From positions 210,561,298 to 210,625,297 of the forward strand of contig NC_134138.1 in the NCBI RefSeq assembly GCF_033958435.1: a stretch of 64,000 nt of DNA. The letters are read 5' to 3'. Below the pieces are notes generated by a model. That model did not search any database, had not been told where the DNA came from, and saw only the letters and a list, made by a program, of their open reading frames with translations. The stretch's first letter is position 1; the number at the start of each line of letters is the position of its first letter. The translations under genes and the position numbers were made by a program. Shown piece after piece: positions 40,810-53,122 of the stretch. Origin of the DNA: Carettochelys insculpta. Lineage: Eukaryota > Chordata > Testudines > Carettochelyidae.

Positions 40810-43745
40810 TCAGCCTGGGGGAAGCCCTGAACCTCAATCTTCCCTCCGTCACCCACGACGCAAGGGCACAAGTGAGGTGTATGTTCATTTTACACTACAT
40901 TGACTGAGGGAAGCTTGTGCTCCCTTTGCATCCAAAGTGCTCCTACAATGCAATAGGTACACCCTGAAAATTCTAGACATGGAAGTGCAGGCACCAAAAT
41001 TACCCTACCCCAGGAAACCATCTTGGTTATGACAATTCTGTGGCCCACTGAGGCGAAGGACGGCCACTCATGCAGCCCACTCTCTAGTCTAGGTTGCCCC
41101 AGCCTGGTTTAGAAGATTGCACTAAATCTGTAATGATTCTATGGCACACCTGGAAACAGCTTTTTTGGAATAAATCCCTGATATCAGCTTGCTTGTCTTC
41201 TGCCTCTTCTGCATAAAAGTGGAGTGCAGAATGTAAATGCATAACATGCTGGGCAGTATACAACTTCTAGCTACTAGACTGACAATTTGTGTCAGGAGAT
41301 ACCAGAAATGCCATTAATTGGGCTTTCTGGTTAACTGAGTGCCAGATAATGGAGCTTTTACTGTAATACCAAATACAACTATTACATTTCTGCAAATATT
41401 GCAATAACAATTCTGTGTCTCTTAAAATTCCTTACATTAAGATTAATATGCCATTTCTGTTCCCCAAAAGAGCTTGATTTTGTGGGATGGATTTACAGCC
41501 TGCAGAGCCACCAACACTAATCATTCCAAAAATCAATCAACCAGGCTCCATATACAATGACATTGGCTTAAAACCAGGAGATATTAAATAAATACATTTT
41601 AGGTTCTCATTTGTCTTGTGGGTTTTGAAACATAAAGAACCACGATTCCGGGGTTTTCTGTTCAACCATGAGAGATAAAAGCAGCTTTAATTTAAAAAAA
41701 AAATCACAATCAGGTGAGTCCAGAAGCCAGCACCTTAAGAAAGGTTCAGTGAGGCTGGCTTCCACCAACATTGCCACCCAACTGAGAGATGGTGGAGTGG
41801 AGCAGGCTGAGGCTGGGTCACGCCATTTCCCACAGAAACCTGGTGGAGTATCGTCCTCTTGCAGAATACACAAAAGTCCTGAAAATGCACAGTTAATGTT
41901 CCGAAGGCCACTGTAACTTTGTCCTCTCTCAGCAATGCTGTTAACACACATACATTTATTCTATCAAAGCCACAGTGCTGAAATGCACAAGGTCTTTATC
42001 TCCTTTTCTAACCCATTCACTCTCACTCACAGGATTCCATCTGATACTATCAATGGACAAAAATGGGAAAATCAAGATATCCATGACACTTCTCTAACTT
42101 CTTTGAGTACTGTCTCAATGAACATGTATCACAACATTTCCCTTGGCACTATAAGGAGGGTCCAGCTCCTGCCATACATGCACACCTTCAGCCAGCTCCC
42201 CAGAAAGGATACCACAGGTCTGTGCAATTTAAGAACCACTGAACAACCTTTTACAGTTCATTTACACATGCTCACGGGCTACAACAGCAACCATCCCTTT
42301 CACTTCATCAACTCAGAAGCACTGGAATCTTTTTATATTCCACCTTGAATGCCCTTGGAATAAAAGCTTTATATCTTGCTACTGACATAACCCATACAAA
42401 TCTGCACAGAAATCATGCATGCTGTATCCTGGAAGCATACATACATCCCTTCTCTTTCTTCCTGTATGAGAGATGTAAAATGTATTTCTCCTCACAGCAC
42501 AATCAGAACTCTGTCACACTCTTGAAATGAATCCACACAAGGAAACTATCTCCCTGAATCTTCAATTCTTATTACATGTATTTCTATTGCTGTTACCTCC
42601 CTGCCCACTATAGCCTGATTCATGTGCAGTGGCCTGAGTGAAGGCGAATTGTGCTGTACTGGAATGGTTTTCCTAGTCGTGTTGCTGAATGGTTGGAGGA
42701 AGGAGTTTGTTGCAGGACTCCTGAGAGAAACCAGTCAGGGGTTTTGTTCCAAAATGCTGAGAGTTTTATGTCTGAGACAAAGAGCTTATGACCTCATCCA
42801 ATATCTATATCCCATCTCTGAAGACAGTGAGTTGTCAGAGCGTACAATATTTCTATACCACGCCGCACAATACATTTTCTTACCAATGTTCTTCCAACTT
42901 TTATTATTAGCTTCAATATTGTTACTGTAGCAATTATTCAGACACTTGGTCAAATCAGAGAAAAGTATCAGAGCTCCCACTCTCAAATCTGTGAAGCAGT
43001 CCAAAATTGCTCTCATACCTGAGGTGAGCACCAAGAATAAGGCTCAGGCTACTTCCATCCAAGTGAATCACCTCAGTAATCTACTAGACAGAACCTTGTG
43101 AGTTAGGGTACTGCAAAGTGGGCAAAACATGATGTGAGTGCAAGTTACCTCTTTCTACCCTAATCAGTCACCATTTCATGGTGTTCTCCTTGCTCTCATG
43201 CAAACTTTAAATGATGCAGGAATCACCTAGAATCCACACCTCAGAAACCCTCTCAGAGCGCATATATTTTTTCCCTGCAGTGGTCGAGTACCCATGCTGT
43301 CAGTTACAAACTTCTGCTCAGGGTGTCTTTGGAAATAGCACAATAATTTGCTCTGAGATCAGGAAGTAACCATATGCGTCTTTTCCCCTTCCATGGGCTA
43401 CTTAAACACGGGTTTGCTCAAAGAACTAATCCAAAGCTTGCTTAGCACCTGCCCACAATTCCTGCTCCAACTCACAGACACAACCCTTCTTGCTTTTAAT
43501 CACCCCTTCATCAGACCCGCAATGTCCTCTGTCTCCTCCCTGCCAATATAACAGTTTTTTTGGTTAGACCAGTTGCTGATTATTCTGCTGCACTCACAGT
43601 AAGCCTCCCTATAACTGTTTTTAAAATGTTGTCAGATACAACTTGTTACAAGCAACTTGAGTTATCAAATGTTTGTTGCACAAGTGTACAAAGGCTCAGA
43701 CTTTGAGGTGTTTGTAATAAGCAATGGCTTTAGCACATTGCCTCA
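40810..43745. other. KCNH8: Intron stretch, mostly without recognised feature
   Basis: A hAT-like word pair occurs near 41035-41105 (CTGTGGCCCACTGAGG and GTCTAGGTTGCCCCAG), and a Tigger-like end (GGAGCTTTTACTGTA) near 41355. Otherwise AT-rich intron. The 137-codon frame at 41935-42348 shows no known domain. Confidence 0.4.
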
Positions 43746-43749
43746 AACT

Positions 43750-44101
43750 GGCTGCATCTACACTAGCATTCCTCTTTCAGAAGAGGCATGCAAATGAAGG
43801 AAATCAAAATGCAAAGGAGGCACAGATTTACATATTCGACATCTCATTTGCATATTCTTCTGTCGAAAGCGCTTCTTTTGAAAGAAGAAAAACAGTGTAC
43901 TGCAGCTCTTTCAAAAGTAAACCCCATCTTTGAAACAAGCCCTTTACTTTCGAAAGAGCTGCGTCCACACTGCTTTTCTTCTTTTGAAAGAAGAATAAGC
44001 AAATGAGGTGCCAGATATGTAAATCTGTGCCTCAGTTGTATTTTTGATTTCCCTCATTTGCATTCCTCTTTTGAAAGAGGAATGCTGGTGTAGATGTAGC
44101 C
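43750..44101. mobile_element. Foldback TIR element (GGCTGCATCTACACTAG end)
   Basis: The 352-bp element begins GGCTGCATCTACACTAGCAT and ends GCTGGTGTAGATGTAGCC. Its arms are inverse along their length (CATTCCTCTTTC / GAAAGAGGAATG; CACAGATTTACATATTCGAC / inverse; CTTTCGAAAGAGCTGC / GCAGCTCTTTCAAAAG). The flanks are ACT on the left and AAA on the right, so no target duplication is visible. It is related to the foldback elements at 29491 and 31689 by its terminus only. Confidence 0.8.
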
Positions 44102-44574
44102 AAAATCCAGCACAAAGTGTATGCAGAGAAACCTTCATGATTTTTTCTTTATTGATATTTGCATACTATAATCCTTCCTTATTGTTGACCTATCTATGTG
44201 GAAAGTAAACATTTTCATGGATGCCATTCTCAGTTTGGGTGTCCCAAATATTTAGTGGGTGCTAAGTTTTACCTTTGATAAAACTTGACAGATATCAACC
44301 TATATCACGTGAATATTTATTTATTTATTTAGTATCTGGACCTAGAGATCAAAGAAACAAAACAAATCAATCATAAAACCACCGCCACCACACACGAGAA
44401 ATATTTTGAAAATGGGCATTTGCTGAGGGCTTCTGTGGCCCATAACCCTTGCTCAAATAACCCCAAATATGGGTCACCACTGCTACCCGCCACCCTCTAA
44501 GAGGCACACCAAATTTCAAGCTTTATAAAAGCACACTTTGTTCAGAAAAGTATTTACTTCTATGATATGCAATG

Positions 44575-44690
44575 TTGTTGCCATATCAGCTGCAGGATAT
44601 TAGAGCTACTGTACAAGGTGGGTGAGATAATATCTTTTACTCAACCAACTTCCTAGCTTGAGCTCTAACTCTGTATCTCAAATGAATAGC
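44575..44690 (+). mobile_element. Degraded Penelope-like fragment
   Basis: AGCTGCAGGATATTAGAGCT, AAGGTGGGTGAGATAATATC and TTTTACTCAACCAACTTCCT match, with decay, a repeat that I recall from sauropsid genomes; the start is shared with 28163-28247. The ribozyme-like part is not preserved. Confidence 0.45.
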
Positions 44691-44879
44691 TCTAACCTGA
44701 GCCCTAATGTTTATGCTGCATTTAAACAGTTGAAGCCCTGCAAGCTTAAGTCAGTGAACTGAAGTATTGAGATGCCCCCAGAGGCATGTCACACAGCAAT
44801 GCTGTAACTCTGATTGCAAAATTATGCCAATACATACTGATAACTCATGTACTTAATTGCTGAAGTACAAACAATTAGT

Positions 44880-45333
44880 AACCATAGAAGTCTGGGAGCC
44901 CTGGGTCCCCCTGGGGGGTGTACCCTGGGGGCGCTCAGGGGGCTGGCTGGCTGCCATGGGCACTGGGTGGGGGATCGGGCTGTCTGGAGGGCATGCAGGC
45001 TATGCATGTGTCTGTGCTGCTGCCTGCACACTCTCAGCTTGCTGCCACAGGAAAATCTGGGGGAATTGGAGATTTAAGGGCTGCTGCATGTGGCGACCAT
45101 AGAACTCCACAGGGGCTGGACAGAGTGTCTCTCAACCCCTCAGCTGATGGCCGCCATGGAGGACCCCACTATTTCAACATAGCGAGATGCTGATTGTCTA
45201 CACATACCCTACTTTGATGTTAGACTTTGAAATAGGGCACTATTCCCATTTTCTGATGTGGACAGCAATTTCGACATCTTGCCGCCTCACGTCAATTTCA
45301 ACTTCAAAATAGCCAGCTAGTGTAGACGTGGCT
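44880..45333 (+). mobile_element. Truncated Harbinger-like element, right part
   Basis: The right 230 bp (CTCAACCCCTCAGCTGATGG, then ATTCCCATTTTCTGATGTGG, to GTGTAGACGTGGCT) follow the right end of the MITEs. Further left it keeps GATTTAAGGGCTGCTGCATG and a G-rich stretch (CCCTGGGGGCGCTCAGGGGG) that corresponds to the Myb-gene side of the full element around 55310-55460. It therefore extends deeper into the element than the MITEs do. The left TIR is absent. Older than the other copies. Confidence 0.65.
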
Positions 45334-45339
45334 GAAATG

Positions 45340-48300
45340 TTTTTATGCTCTTGATCTGACAAAGTAGTAATGGCTCTAAAGAGCTGTTACAAGCTCATTT
45401 TAATTTGTGTCATTACGATGACAACAGAAGATTAATTTATAATTATTTCTGTATTAAAATTACATGTACTTAATTTATTTAAAATTCTTATAGTGTGAAC
45501 AGGAACATTTTATCTCTAACACCATCATAGCACAATTGCAAATGTATTCTGATTTTCATGCCAATGTGTCTCTCCACAGGGGCTTGGATTTAGAAGCAAG
45601 TGAGCACTTTGCATACCAGGCTTGTGGTGCTGGAAAAGAAAACAGAAAGTTTGAAGAAAGCATTTCAGGTATTCTGTGTGTGGATTCATTTATCACTATA
45701 ATTATATAGAGACCTTTGCAGAGTCTTGTGGGACCTTCCAGATTTTCTGAGAACTATCTTTGCCTTGGACTTCCTAGAATGTTGTCAGCCATGTTCTCAC
45801 AGGTATGTAAAGGATGAAGCATCCCTACTCAGTCAGTGAAACACTGAAACAAACTGAGAGTCCAAGTGTGATATTGTGAATGTTGGCTTATTGTGTAATC
45901 GTGAAAGTGTATTCATTCTTATGATAGAAAAGTGTAAGCAGCTAATAAAGGACCTATTTGATATGACAACAGAGATATCTAGGAAATGCCTATCTGTGCA
46001 ACAATATAAAAAAGTATTGTTTACTTCCTGTGCCATGCTTCACACATAATGTTTGATGACTTTGTAAGACTGCAGAACATAGATTTGCTCTCCTAAATAC
46101 TGTCTCTTTCTCCAATACAAAACAAAAGATAAAAGTGTGTGAGCACTGACCTCAAGTAGTTCATAAAGCAGCTATGGACCATTACTGCAGCTAAGCAATT
46201 CAAAATGAATTCACTTACCTCCTGGCAAAGACGCTGCTTGATAATATACAGATATGGCTCAGCAAAGTGAAAAACTGTGCTGTAATAATGGACTGAACTC
46301 ACATTAGTTGAGGAGAAACAATGTCATTTACAGATTTGTTGGCAATGGGGTGGATGTATCCAAGTAAACGAACACTCATCTGTTTCCTGTCTGTGGACAG
46401 CTCTACTGGAAAAAGCCTATCGGAACAGTTTATGAACACTTCGAATGATTAGTGATTCAAGACTGCTGTGGCCTGGGCTGTGAAAATGGCATGAAAATGA
46501 AGGGCAGAAACAGTGGCACTCAGGCAAGAATTCTTGCACTGAATACAAAAACTTTCTGCATGATTAGTATCATCTTCTTTAGACTCAATATCTCTATTTG
46601 GAGTAATGCAAACGATATACAACGTTTTTAGCATTAATTCGTCAAGAGGAAGATCACAATGTTACAAATTTGACCATGATGTAACACTTGCTGGGAGAGC
46701 TGCATTGATAGTGTTAGGTCAGTGAGATAACAATTGATTGAAGTTTACAATGGCCCTGAAGGAACTGGCACAATCAAGTAAAGCCAAGGACAGAATCCCA
46801 CACAGAGGCACAAATCCTGACAAATCTAATAAATGACTTAAAATTTCTGGTCTCCGTTGCGTTTGGTGTGGCATCTTATTCAAAATAGCATCGTAAGCGT
46901 GGCATCACAAACTCAGTTGATGGACATCACTACTACTTTTGAAGAGAAGCTGCCCTCAGGCTGCTTTGAGGAGATGGTGGGTAGCCTGGGAGAAAAATTC
47001 AAGGGAAACTCTATTGCTTGCTTGTTTATACTATTTGAGTGCCCATTGAAGGAAGGCCTGCACAAATCAAGCACCATGAAAAGACCTGGGGATTCTCATA
47101 TGACTTTATTAAGCTGCTGTCGGGCAGGAAAACACCCAATTGTACTGGACCTTCACTGGACAAGGACTCATTGGGACTGTTTGGACGTTAACGATAAAGT
47201 TCTATATCAAATTGGGCAATGGTGGTCAAATTTTGCCACACAGGAAGCACTCCCCTTCATGTTCTCCAGTTCATTCATGATACAGAGCTGAAAGACATTT
47301 TCCTAATAGCTTTTAGGATTTTGCTCATATTGGTGGTCATAATCATGAGTGGGGGGCACAGGTATTCAAAGATCAGATTCATTGAAACATATCTTTGATT
47401 GATGATGGCTGATAAAATGACAAGCAATGTCAGACTATCATTTGAAAATGCCATTGGTCACTCTTGGGATTTCTCTGTGCTTCAGTTTGCAAGGAGAAAA
47501 ATGAGGAAAGTGACTTTTTGAACTAAATGACTAGAGATAACATTCTGAGGCTGTCGGCTTCTGTAACACTATTCAATACTGGTCCAGCCTGTGTTGGTGC
47601 TCAGGTCAATTTATGTTAGTACATTTCAGTTATTCTTAAAATTAGAAAAAAAAATCTCTAATTTAGAGGGAATTATTTTCTTATTTGTCTATATGTGGCA
47701 TGAATAAATTTAGATTTACAGATCCTAGCATGCAAATTTATCTTGTATGACAGGGATAAGTCATGCATGCGACCTGTACCATCTTGTTATGGAAGATGTA
47801 AGTCAAATTTTGTATGTGTATATTATAATTTACCTTTGATGTATAAAGTGCACATTTGAACTATTCATCTATAATTAATAGTGAGATATATGCTTACTAT
47901 TTATTATTGTACTATAATTATTCAGATAGTAATATGCAAAGTGCAAGACTTGGAATTCATGTGGATTTATAGCAATGTCTGGAAGATTTCAGGTCCATGG
48001 CCTAGATCCATTGATCCAGTATTTAATTTGTGAGAGGTACATTAATGATCCATGTATTTCCCTTCTTCTGTTACAATGTGCAACTGGAATCACCACATCG
48101 GAAATGTCTTATGAAAATGTTGTAATTGGTATGTAGATAGAGTGCATATATGACTGTGATATTCTTATTTTGAATTTATAAGATTAGGATATAATAATTT
48201 ACAAGAGATGTATTGCATTTCATGGCAACATGCAGGATATGTTCATTCCCCAGTTGCTGGGATTTGAATATTACTGTTCTCTACATAACCTTATAGTTCA

Positions 48301-48525
48301 TTACAAATGAGGCAATTACGACATATTTCCATTTTATTTGTGAAATGATATTTAACATGAAAATGTCTGCCAACAAAACTATTGGCCATCTTATTAGCTT
48401 TGAACTGCCTTATATGGAGAAAAATCATTGTTCTCTTTAAACTTTCCAAGTTTCAGTGGCTAATCCAACAAAAAAAGTATTGCTTGCCAGAAGACTTGTG
48501 CATTTATCCCTTTTTAAAAAAGTGT
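45340..48525. other. KCNH8: Intron stretch without recognised feature
   Basis: A 3.2-kb AT-rich stretch. The only notable frame is 144 codons at 46857-47291, unrecognised. No termini or tails stand out. Confidence 0.45.
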
Positions 48526-48531
48526 GACATA

Positions 48532-48928
48532 CAGTAAAACCTGAAGTTACGCAAAGATTGCATTCCTGCAACCCCCACATAACTCATAACTCAAATTTTT
48601 GTGCAAGTCGGGGTGGAGAGCCAGAAGCCAGGCTGCTGCTCGGTTCCCAGCTCCATTCCATTTGCAGGACCCAGGAAACTAAGCAGCCCACCAGGGCTGG
48701 TCAGTTTCCTGTCTGCTTCTTCCCTGCCTTCCCCCAGCTGCATGGCTGTCAGGCTGAAAGCCAAGTGGCTGGGGGAAGGCAGGGAGATGGGGCTCTTAGC
48801 CTGTCTAGCTGCCCATAGCTGCAGGCAGCTTGGCAGGCTGACAGCCGCAGAGCAGCTTCAAGTTGTGCTTAACTCGTGTTAAAGTGAGTTATGTATGACT
48901 TGAAGCCACCTATCTTGAGAGTTTACTG
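48532..48928. mobile_element. Tigger-like MITE with TA duplication
   Basis: It begins CAGTAAAACCTGAAGTTACG and ends AAGTGAGTTATG, then GAGAGTTTACTG, with TA on each side (48530-48531 and 48929-48930). The subterminal AAGTTACGCAAAGATTGCAT and ACATAACTCATAACTC words resemble Tigger-type termini (GTTACGCG class). The interior is GC-rich and non-coding. Confidence 0.75.
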
Positions 48929-49904
48929 TATATTCCAACTACTTTTGAGGATAAATTCTTATCATATTTTTTTATTTAGTAATAATGAAAGCTCTCTACA
49001 ACCTAGATTTTCAGGTAATATCACTGACACATAAGAAGGTAATCACAATGCTTTTTTAAATAAAGGAATGAAATAGATGTTTCTTCTCTGTCTGAAAGTC
49101 AGAATGAAGCACTTTGAAGACACAAAAAACCCACCAGACTGGAGATTTATATAAGGGTAAAAGTCACATGTTCATAATGTTGTGACCAACAACATATGAG
49201 GGGAGGACAGAGAGAAAGAGAAAGTTTACCCAGATAGATTAGTCAAAATAGATCACCCAAGAGAAAAGGACAGCTTGCAAAATACCCCACATTCCCTTAT
49301 AATATATGTTAAACCCATGATTTTCAGAAAACAAAGACATGGTTGCTTAAATGTTTCTCTCCAGAACATGCTGGAGTAAATCAGTGGGGACACAGCTTCT
49401 TTGTCTGATAAATGATTGGCACAAACAGAGTGCCTTTACCTGAAGCAACATTTTTATTAGGTCTCAAGTGCACATACACATACATATGCTGTTGCAGTAG
49501 GCTTGGAGCATGCAAAACATTTCCCCAAAGTCTGAGGCTGCGTCTACACTATGAAATAAATTTGAATTTATTAGCATCAATTTTGTAATTCTGGAATTTA
49601 TAAGTTTGAATTTGACCATCCTCACCTCCCCCCATGCTCCTCACAAAGTCGATTTATTGCTGCCAAACTCAATTGGCAAACTGATTGTTGCAGCACTGCA
49701 TTGTGAGAACCCATCCCACAGTTCTCTCATTCCTGTAGCATTCTAGGTATGCTCACTGGTCTTTGACATCATCTTCCCACACTGCATTTTCCTCATTCCC
49801 CTCCTGTGCTAAGCAAACATCCATTTTTCCCATTGGAAGGAAGGAAAAGTAGGGCCTCCACAGAGATGGCAAAAAAAGTTTACAGAAATGTCTTTCTTTT
49901 GTAG

Positions 49905-50410
49905 CTGAATTCTCAACTGGCCATCCACCGAGTGTCACCCCTCCTGTGATTGTATCTGATCTCTGAAAATAATACAGGGACCCTGCCTGTATTCTCAATG
50001 TTAGAAGAAAGAGGATAGAAAAGTCTAGGAAAAAAAAATGACTTCCCTCTTCATTACACAGACCTTCCCAACACGGGTGATGACAGTGAAATATCCCTGA
50101 AAAGTTTAAAGAATGAGAAGATAGGAAAGATTTAAAAAAAAAGAGTGGCTGATGGGAGAGTCTTTGGCTTTCCAGTGCAGTTTAAGGCTTCTGCGCAACG
50201 ACTGCGTTCTCAGCTGGCCATCCATTGCGTGTCCCCACTTCCATCATTGCATCCAATCCCTGAAAATAATACAGGGACCTGGACTGTATTCTCAAACTTA
50301 GAAGAAGGAGGATAGAAAAATCTAGGAAAAAGATTTTTGACTTTCCCCTTCACTACACTGATATTGCCAACATGGGTGATGTCAGTGAAATATCACACAC
50401 TGAACTTATA
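49905..50410. repeat. Tandem duplication, about 290-bp period, inside the second TIR element
   Basis: The segment from CTCAACTGGCCATCCACCGA through ACAGGGACC, CTAGGAAAAA and GGGTGATG.CAGTGAAATAT (about 49910-50095) recurs with about 85 percent similarity at about 50205-50395 (CTCAGCTGGCCATCCATTGC and onward). It is a direct repeat of non-coding sequence. Confidence 0.8.
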
Positions 50411-50815
50411 ATAGAAACAGGAATCTAAACTAGCCCCTCCCCCCCATGTTCTGGGGGGTCAAAGCATGAAGACAGATAGGAAATATTAGCAAAAAATTAT
50501 AACAAATATCAAACCAGCAGGTGTCTGTAAGGGACAGCAAGCCCCCGAAAATATTTTTGGCAGGCTGCGGAGGGTGCTGTGGTCTCTGGCTGCAGAGCCA
50601 CTTGGAGTGTGGAAGTAGCTGAAGTAGTCTCTCCGACTATCTTAGCCACTGGGAGGAGACTTACCTCCAGTGGCTGCAAGCCCAGTGGTCCCATTCTACA
50701 GGCGAAGGGCGGGGGCTCAGTTCCTCATGCAAACATAATCCCACAGCCACAAGCTTGGTATTCCTGCTTTGAAATTCACGGTCTTCCTGTTACCTAATTC
50801 CTGCACACATGGGCT

Positions 50816-50992
50816 ACGTCTACACGTGAAGCATACATCGAAATAGCTTATTTCGATGTTGCGACATCGAAATAGGCTATTTCGATGAATAACGTCTACA
50901 CGTCCTCCAGGGCCGGCAACGTCGATGTTCAACTTCGACGTTGCTCAGCCCAATGTCGAAATAGGTGCAGCGAGGGAACATCTACACGTCAA
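50816..50992 (+). promoter_or_regulatory. Left subterminal repeat array, candidate transposase/Myb binding sites
   Basis: Three copies of (C/G)(G/A)TCTACACGT occur at about 50817, 50892 and 50980. Between the first two lie two palindromes of the form CATCGAAATA-nnn-TATTTCGATG (50837-50860 and 50865-50887). The MITEs keep the same array. Their role as protein-binding sites is inferred from their conservation in mobile copies. Confidence 0.5.
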
Positions 50993-51077
50993 AGTAGCAC
51001 ACATCGAAATAGGGATGCCAGGCACAGCTGCAGACAGGGTCAACGGGCGGACTAACGCTTCCGGGGCAACAGCTAGC

Positions 51078-51100
51078 CGCTCCCTTAAAGGGCCCCTCCC
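51078..51100 (+). promoter_or_regulatory. Promoter-like CCCTTAAAGGGCCCC upstream of transposase
   Basis: The motif lies about 80 bp before the transposase start and is kept in all three MITEs. A matching CCCCTTAAAGGTCCCC faces the Myb-like gene at about 55459-55475 on the minus strand. TTAAAG at this distance could serve as a TATA-like box; this is inference from position and conservation. Confidence 0.4.
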
Positions 51101-51169
51101 ACATACACTCAGCCTGCACAGCACGCGGTCTGAGGAGCCATAGGCACACAGACCCCGGGCGCCGCAGTC

Positions 51170-51181
51170 ATGGACCCCCAT

Positions 51182-51215
<34 letters not shown>

Positions 51216-52872
51216 TAGAGGTCCACCCAGCCCTCCCGGCAGGAGCAGGGCTTGCCCTGGCCCATGCCATGTGGGAGGAAGCTGAGTACCTCCTTGCCCC
51301 AGGGGAGGAGATGCCCCCAGGGCAGCAGGGCTCAACCCCTACCCCTGCAGCACCCCGCTCCACCCCCCGCCTCACACGCCGGCGGCTGTGGAGCTACCCC
51401 ACCAGCACCGACTGGTGGGAGCGGCTGGTGCTTGGGGAGTGGGACGACGACCACTGGCTCAGGAACTTCAGGATGACCCGGCAGACATTTCTGGAGCTGT
51501 GCCAGTGGCTCACCCCCGCACTCAGGCACTGGGACACCGCCATGTGGCGTGCCCTCCCTGTGGAGAAACGGGTCGGCATCGCTGTCTGGAAGCTGGCCAC
51601 TCCGGACAGCTACCGATCCGTGGGGCAGCAGTTTGGTGTCGGAAAGGCCACCGTCGGGGCTGTCTTCATGGAGGTAAGAGAACCCACAGGGGGAGGCCAG
51701 GGCAGGGCAGGGGGGCCAGAGCAGAGCAGGGGGGCCAGCGCAGGGCAGGGCAGGGCAGGGGGGCCAGAGCAGGGCAGGGGGGCCAGGGCAGAGCAGGGGG
51801 GCCAGGGCAGGGCAGGGCAGGGGGGCCAGGGCAGGGGGGCCAGAGCAGGGCAGGGGGGCCAGGGCAGAGCAGGGGGGCCAGGGCAGGGCAGGGCAGGGCA
51901 GGGCAGGGCAGGGGGGCCAGGGCAGGGGGGCCAGAGCAGGGCAGGGGGGCCAGGGCAGGGCAGGCCAGGGCAGGGCAGGGGGGCCAGGGCAGAGCAGGGG
52001 GGACAGGGCAGGGCAGGGTAGGGCAGGCCAGGGCAGGGCAGGCCAGGGCAGGGCAGGGCCATGCACACCCTGTTCACCCCTCATTGGGGCTGTCCCATGT
52101 GCTTTCTCTGCAGGTCGTGCGTGCCATCAACGCCATGCTCCTGCACAGGCTCGTGAGGCTGGGGGACCCACATGCCACTGTCGCCGCCTTTGCCACCCTG
52201 AGCTTCCCCAACTGCTTCGGGGCTCTGGATGGGACTCACATCCCCATCCGCGCCCCGCAGCACAGTGGAGGACGATACCTCAATCGGAAGGGCTACCATT
52301 CTGTCGTCCTGCAGGCCTTGGTGGACAGCCGGGGACGTTTCCAGGACATTTACGTGGGCTGGCCTGGCAGCACCCACGACGCCCGGGTTTTTCGGAACTC
52401 GGGCCTGTGCCGCCGGCTGGAGGCGGGGACCTACATCCCCCAGTGGGAGATCCCTCTGGGGGACACCACCATGCCCTTCTGCGTCATCGCAGATGCGGCA
52501 TACCCCCTCTGGCCATGGCTCATGCACCCCTACACGGGCCATCTCTCCACTAGCCAGGAGCGCTTCAATGAGCGCCTGAACCGTGCGCGCCAGGTGGTGG
52601 AGCGCTCATTTGGCCGCCTCAAGGGACGCTGGCGATGTCTCCTGACCCGCCTGGATGCGGGCCCCAACAACATCCCCCAGATTGTGGGTGCCTGCTGCGC
52701 CCTGCACAACCTTGTGGAGAGCAAGGGGGAGACCTTTCTGCAGGGCTGGGCCGCGAAGGCCGGCAGGGCACACGTGCAGCCACCTGCTGCCCCCAGTCGG
52801 CAGGTGGACCCCGAGGGGACCCGGGTCCGGGAGGCCCTGCGGGCCCACTTCGACCAACAGGCCGCAGGGTGA
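51170..52872 (+). CDS. PIF/Harbinger (HARBI1-like) DDE transposase, two exons
   Basis: It cuts and rejoins transposon ends in the nucleus. Exon 1 is 51170-51673 (168 codons) with donor GTAAGAG; exon 2 is 52114-52872 with acceptor CTCTGCAG; both are phase 0, giving 420 residues with no stop. The N-terminus has a run of 11 Gln (residues 5-15), then a helix-turn-helix region (RNFRMTRQTFLELCQWL and YRSVGQQFGVGKATVGAVF). The DDE_Tnp_4 core holds FGALDGTHIPI (Asp207), GWPGSTHDARVF (Asp257) and RARQVVERSFGRLKGRW (Glu331), all intact. Animal HARBI1-type proteins are about 350-430 aa, so length fits. The intron holds a G-rich minisatellite. An unspliced reading joins intron repeat to exon 2 and is misleading. 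I cannot tell whether it is expressed. Confidence 0.93.
51685..52060 (+). repeat. G-rich minisatellite in the transposase intron
   Basis: Tandem, length-varying units of GGGGGGCCAGGGCAGGGCAG and GGGCCAGAGCAG fill most of the 440-bp intron. Both strands stay open because the units lack stops. The runs of G could form quadruplex structures in DNA or RNA (inference). Confidence 0.9.
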
Positions 52873-53051
52873 ACTCTGCCCAGGCCCCCTACTGCCCGCC
52901 CCTTCCTCCCCCACACTCCTGCCCCAACGCCCACACCATGGAGCACCCCACCGCCCCCCCCCCCCCACTTGTCCTGGACAAATGACAGCACGAACTTGTG
53001 GCTGAACGTAAACTTATTTTTTGTCTTTCAGAAACTTTTTTTTTTTTGGTA

Positions 53052-53122
53052 AATAAATATGTCAAACACAAACCCAAAAGTAGGGACAAACGTTCCACAA
53101 AAGCACTATGTGCACAAATAAA
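53052..53122 (+). terminator. Two AATAAA polyadenylation signals after the transposase
   Basis: AATAAA occurs at 53052-53057 and 53117-53122, 180-250 bp after the transposase stop and before the end of the convergent Myb-like gene. No clear AATAAA is seen on the minus strand for the Myb-like gene in this interval. Confidence 0.45.

Noticed and set aside
46857..47291. A 144-codon plus-strand frame starting MRLVWHLIQNSIV
   Set aside because: No family recognised, no repeats, splice sites or conserved motifs seen. A frame of this length can occur by chance in 54 kb of intron. A protein search would settle it.
51388..52872. A single 494-codon frame spanning intron and transposase exon 2
   Set aside because: Its first 240 codons are an out-of-frame reading of exon 1 plus the intron minisatellite. 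The phase-0 donor at 51674 and acceptor at 52113 give the correct 420-aa protein.
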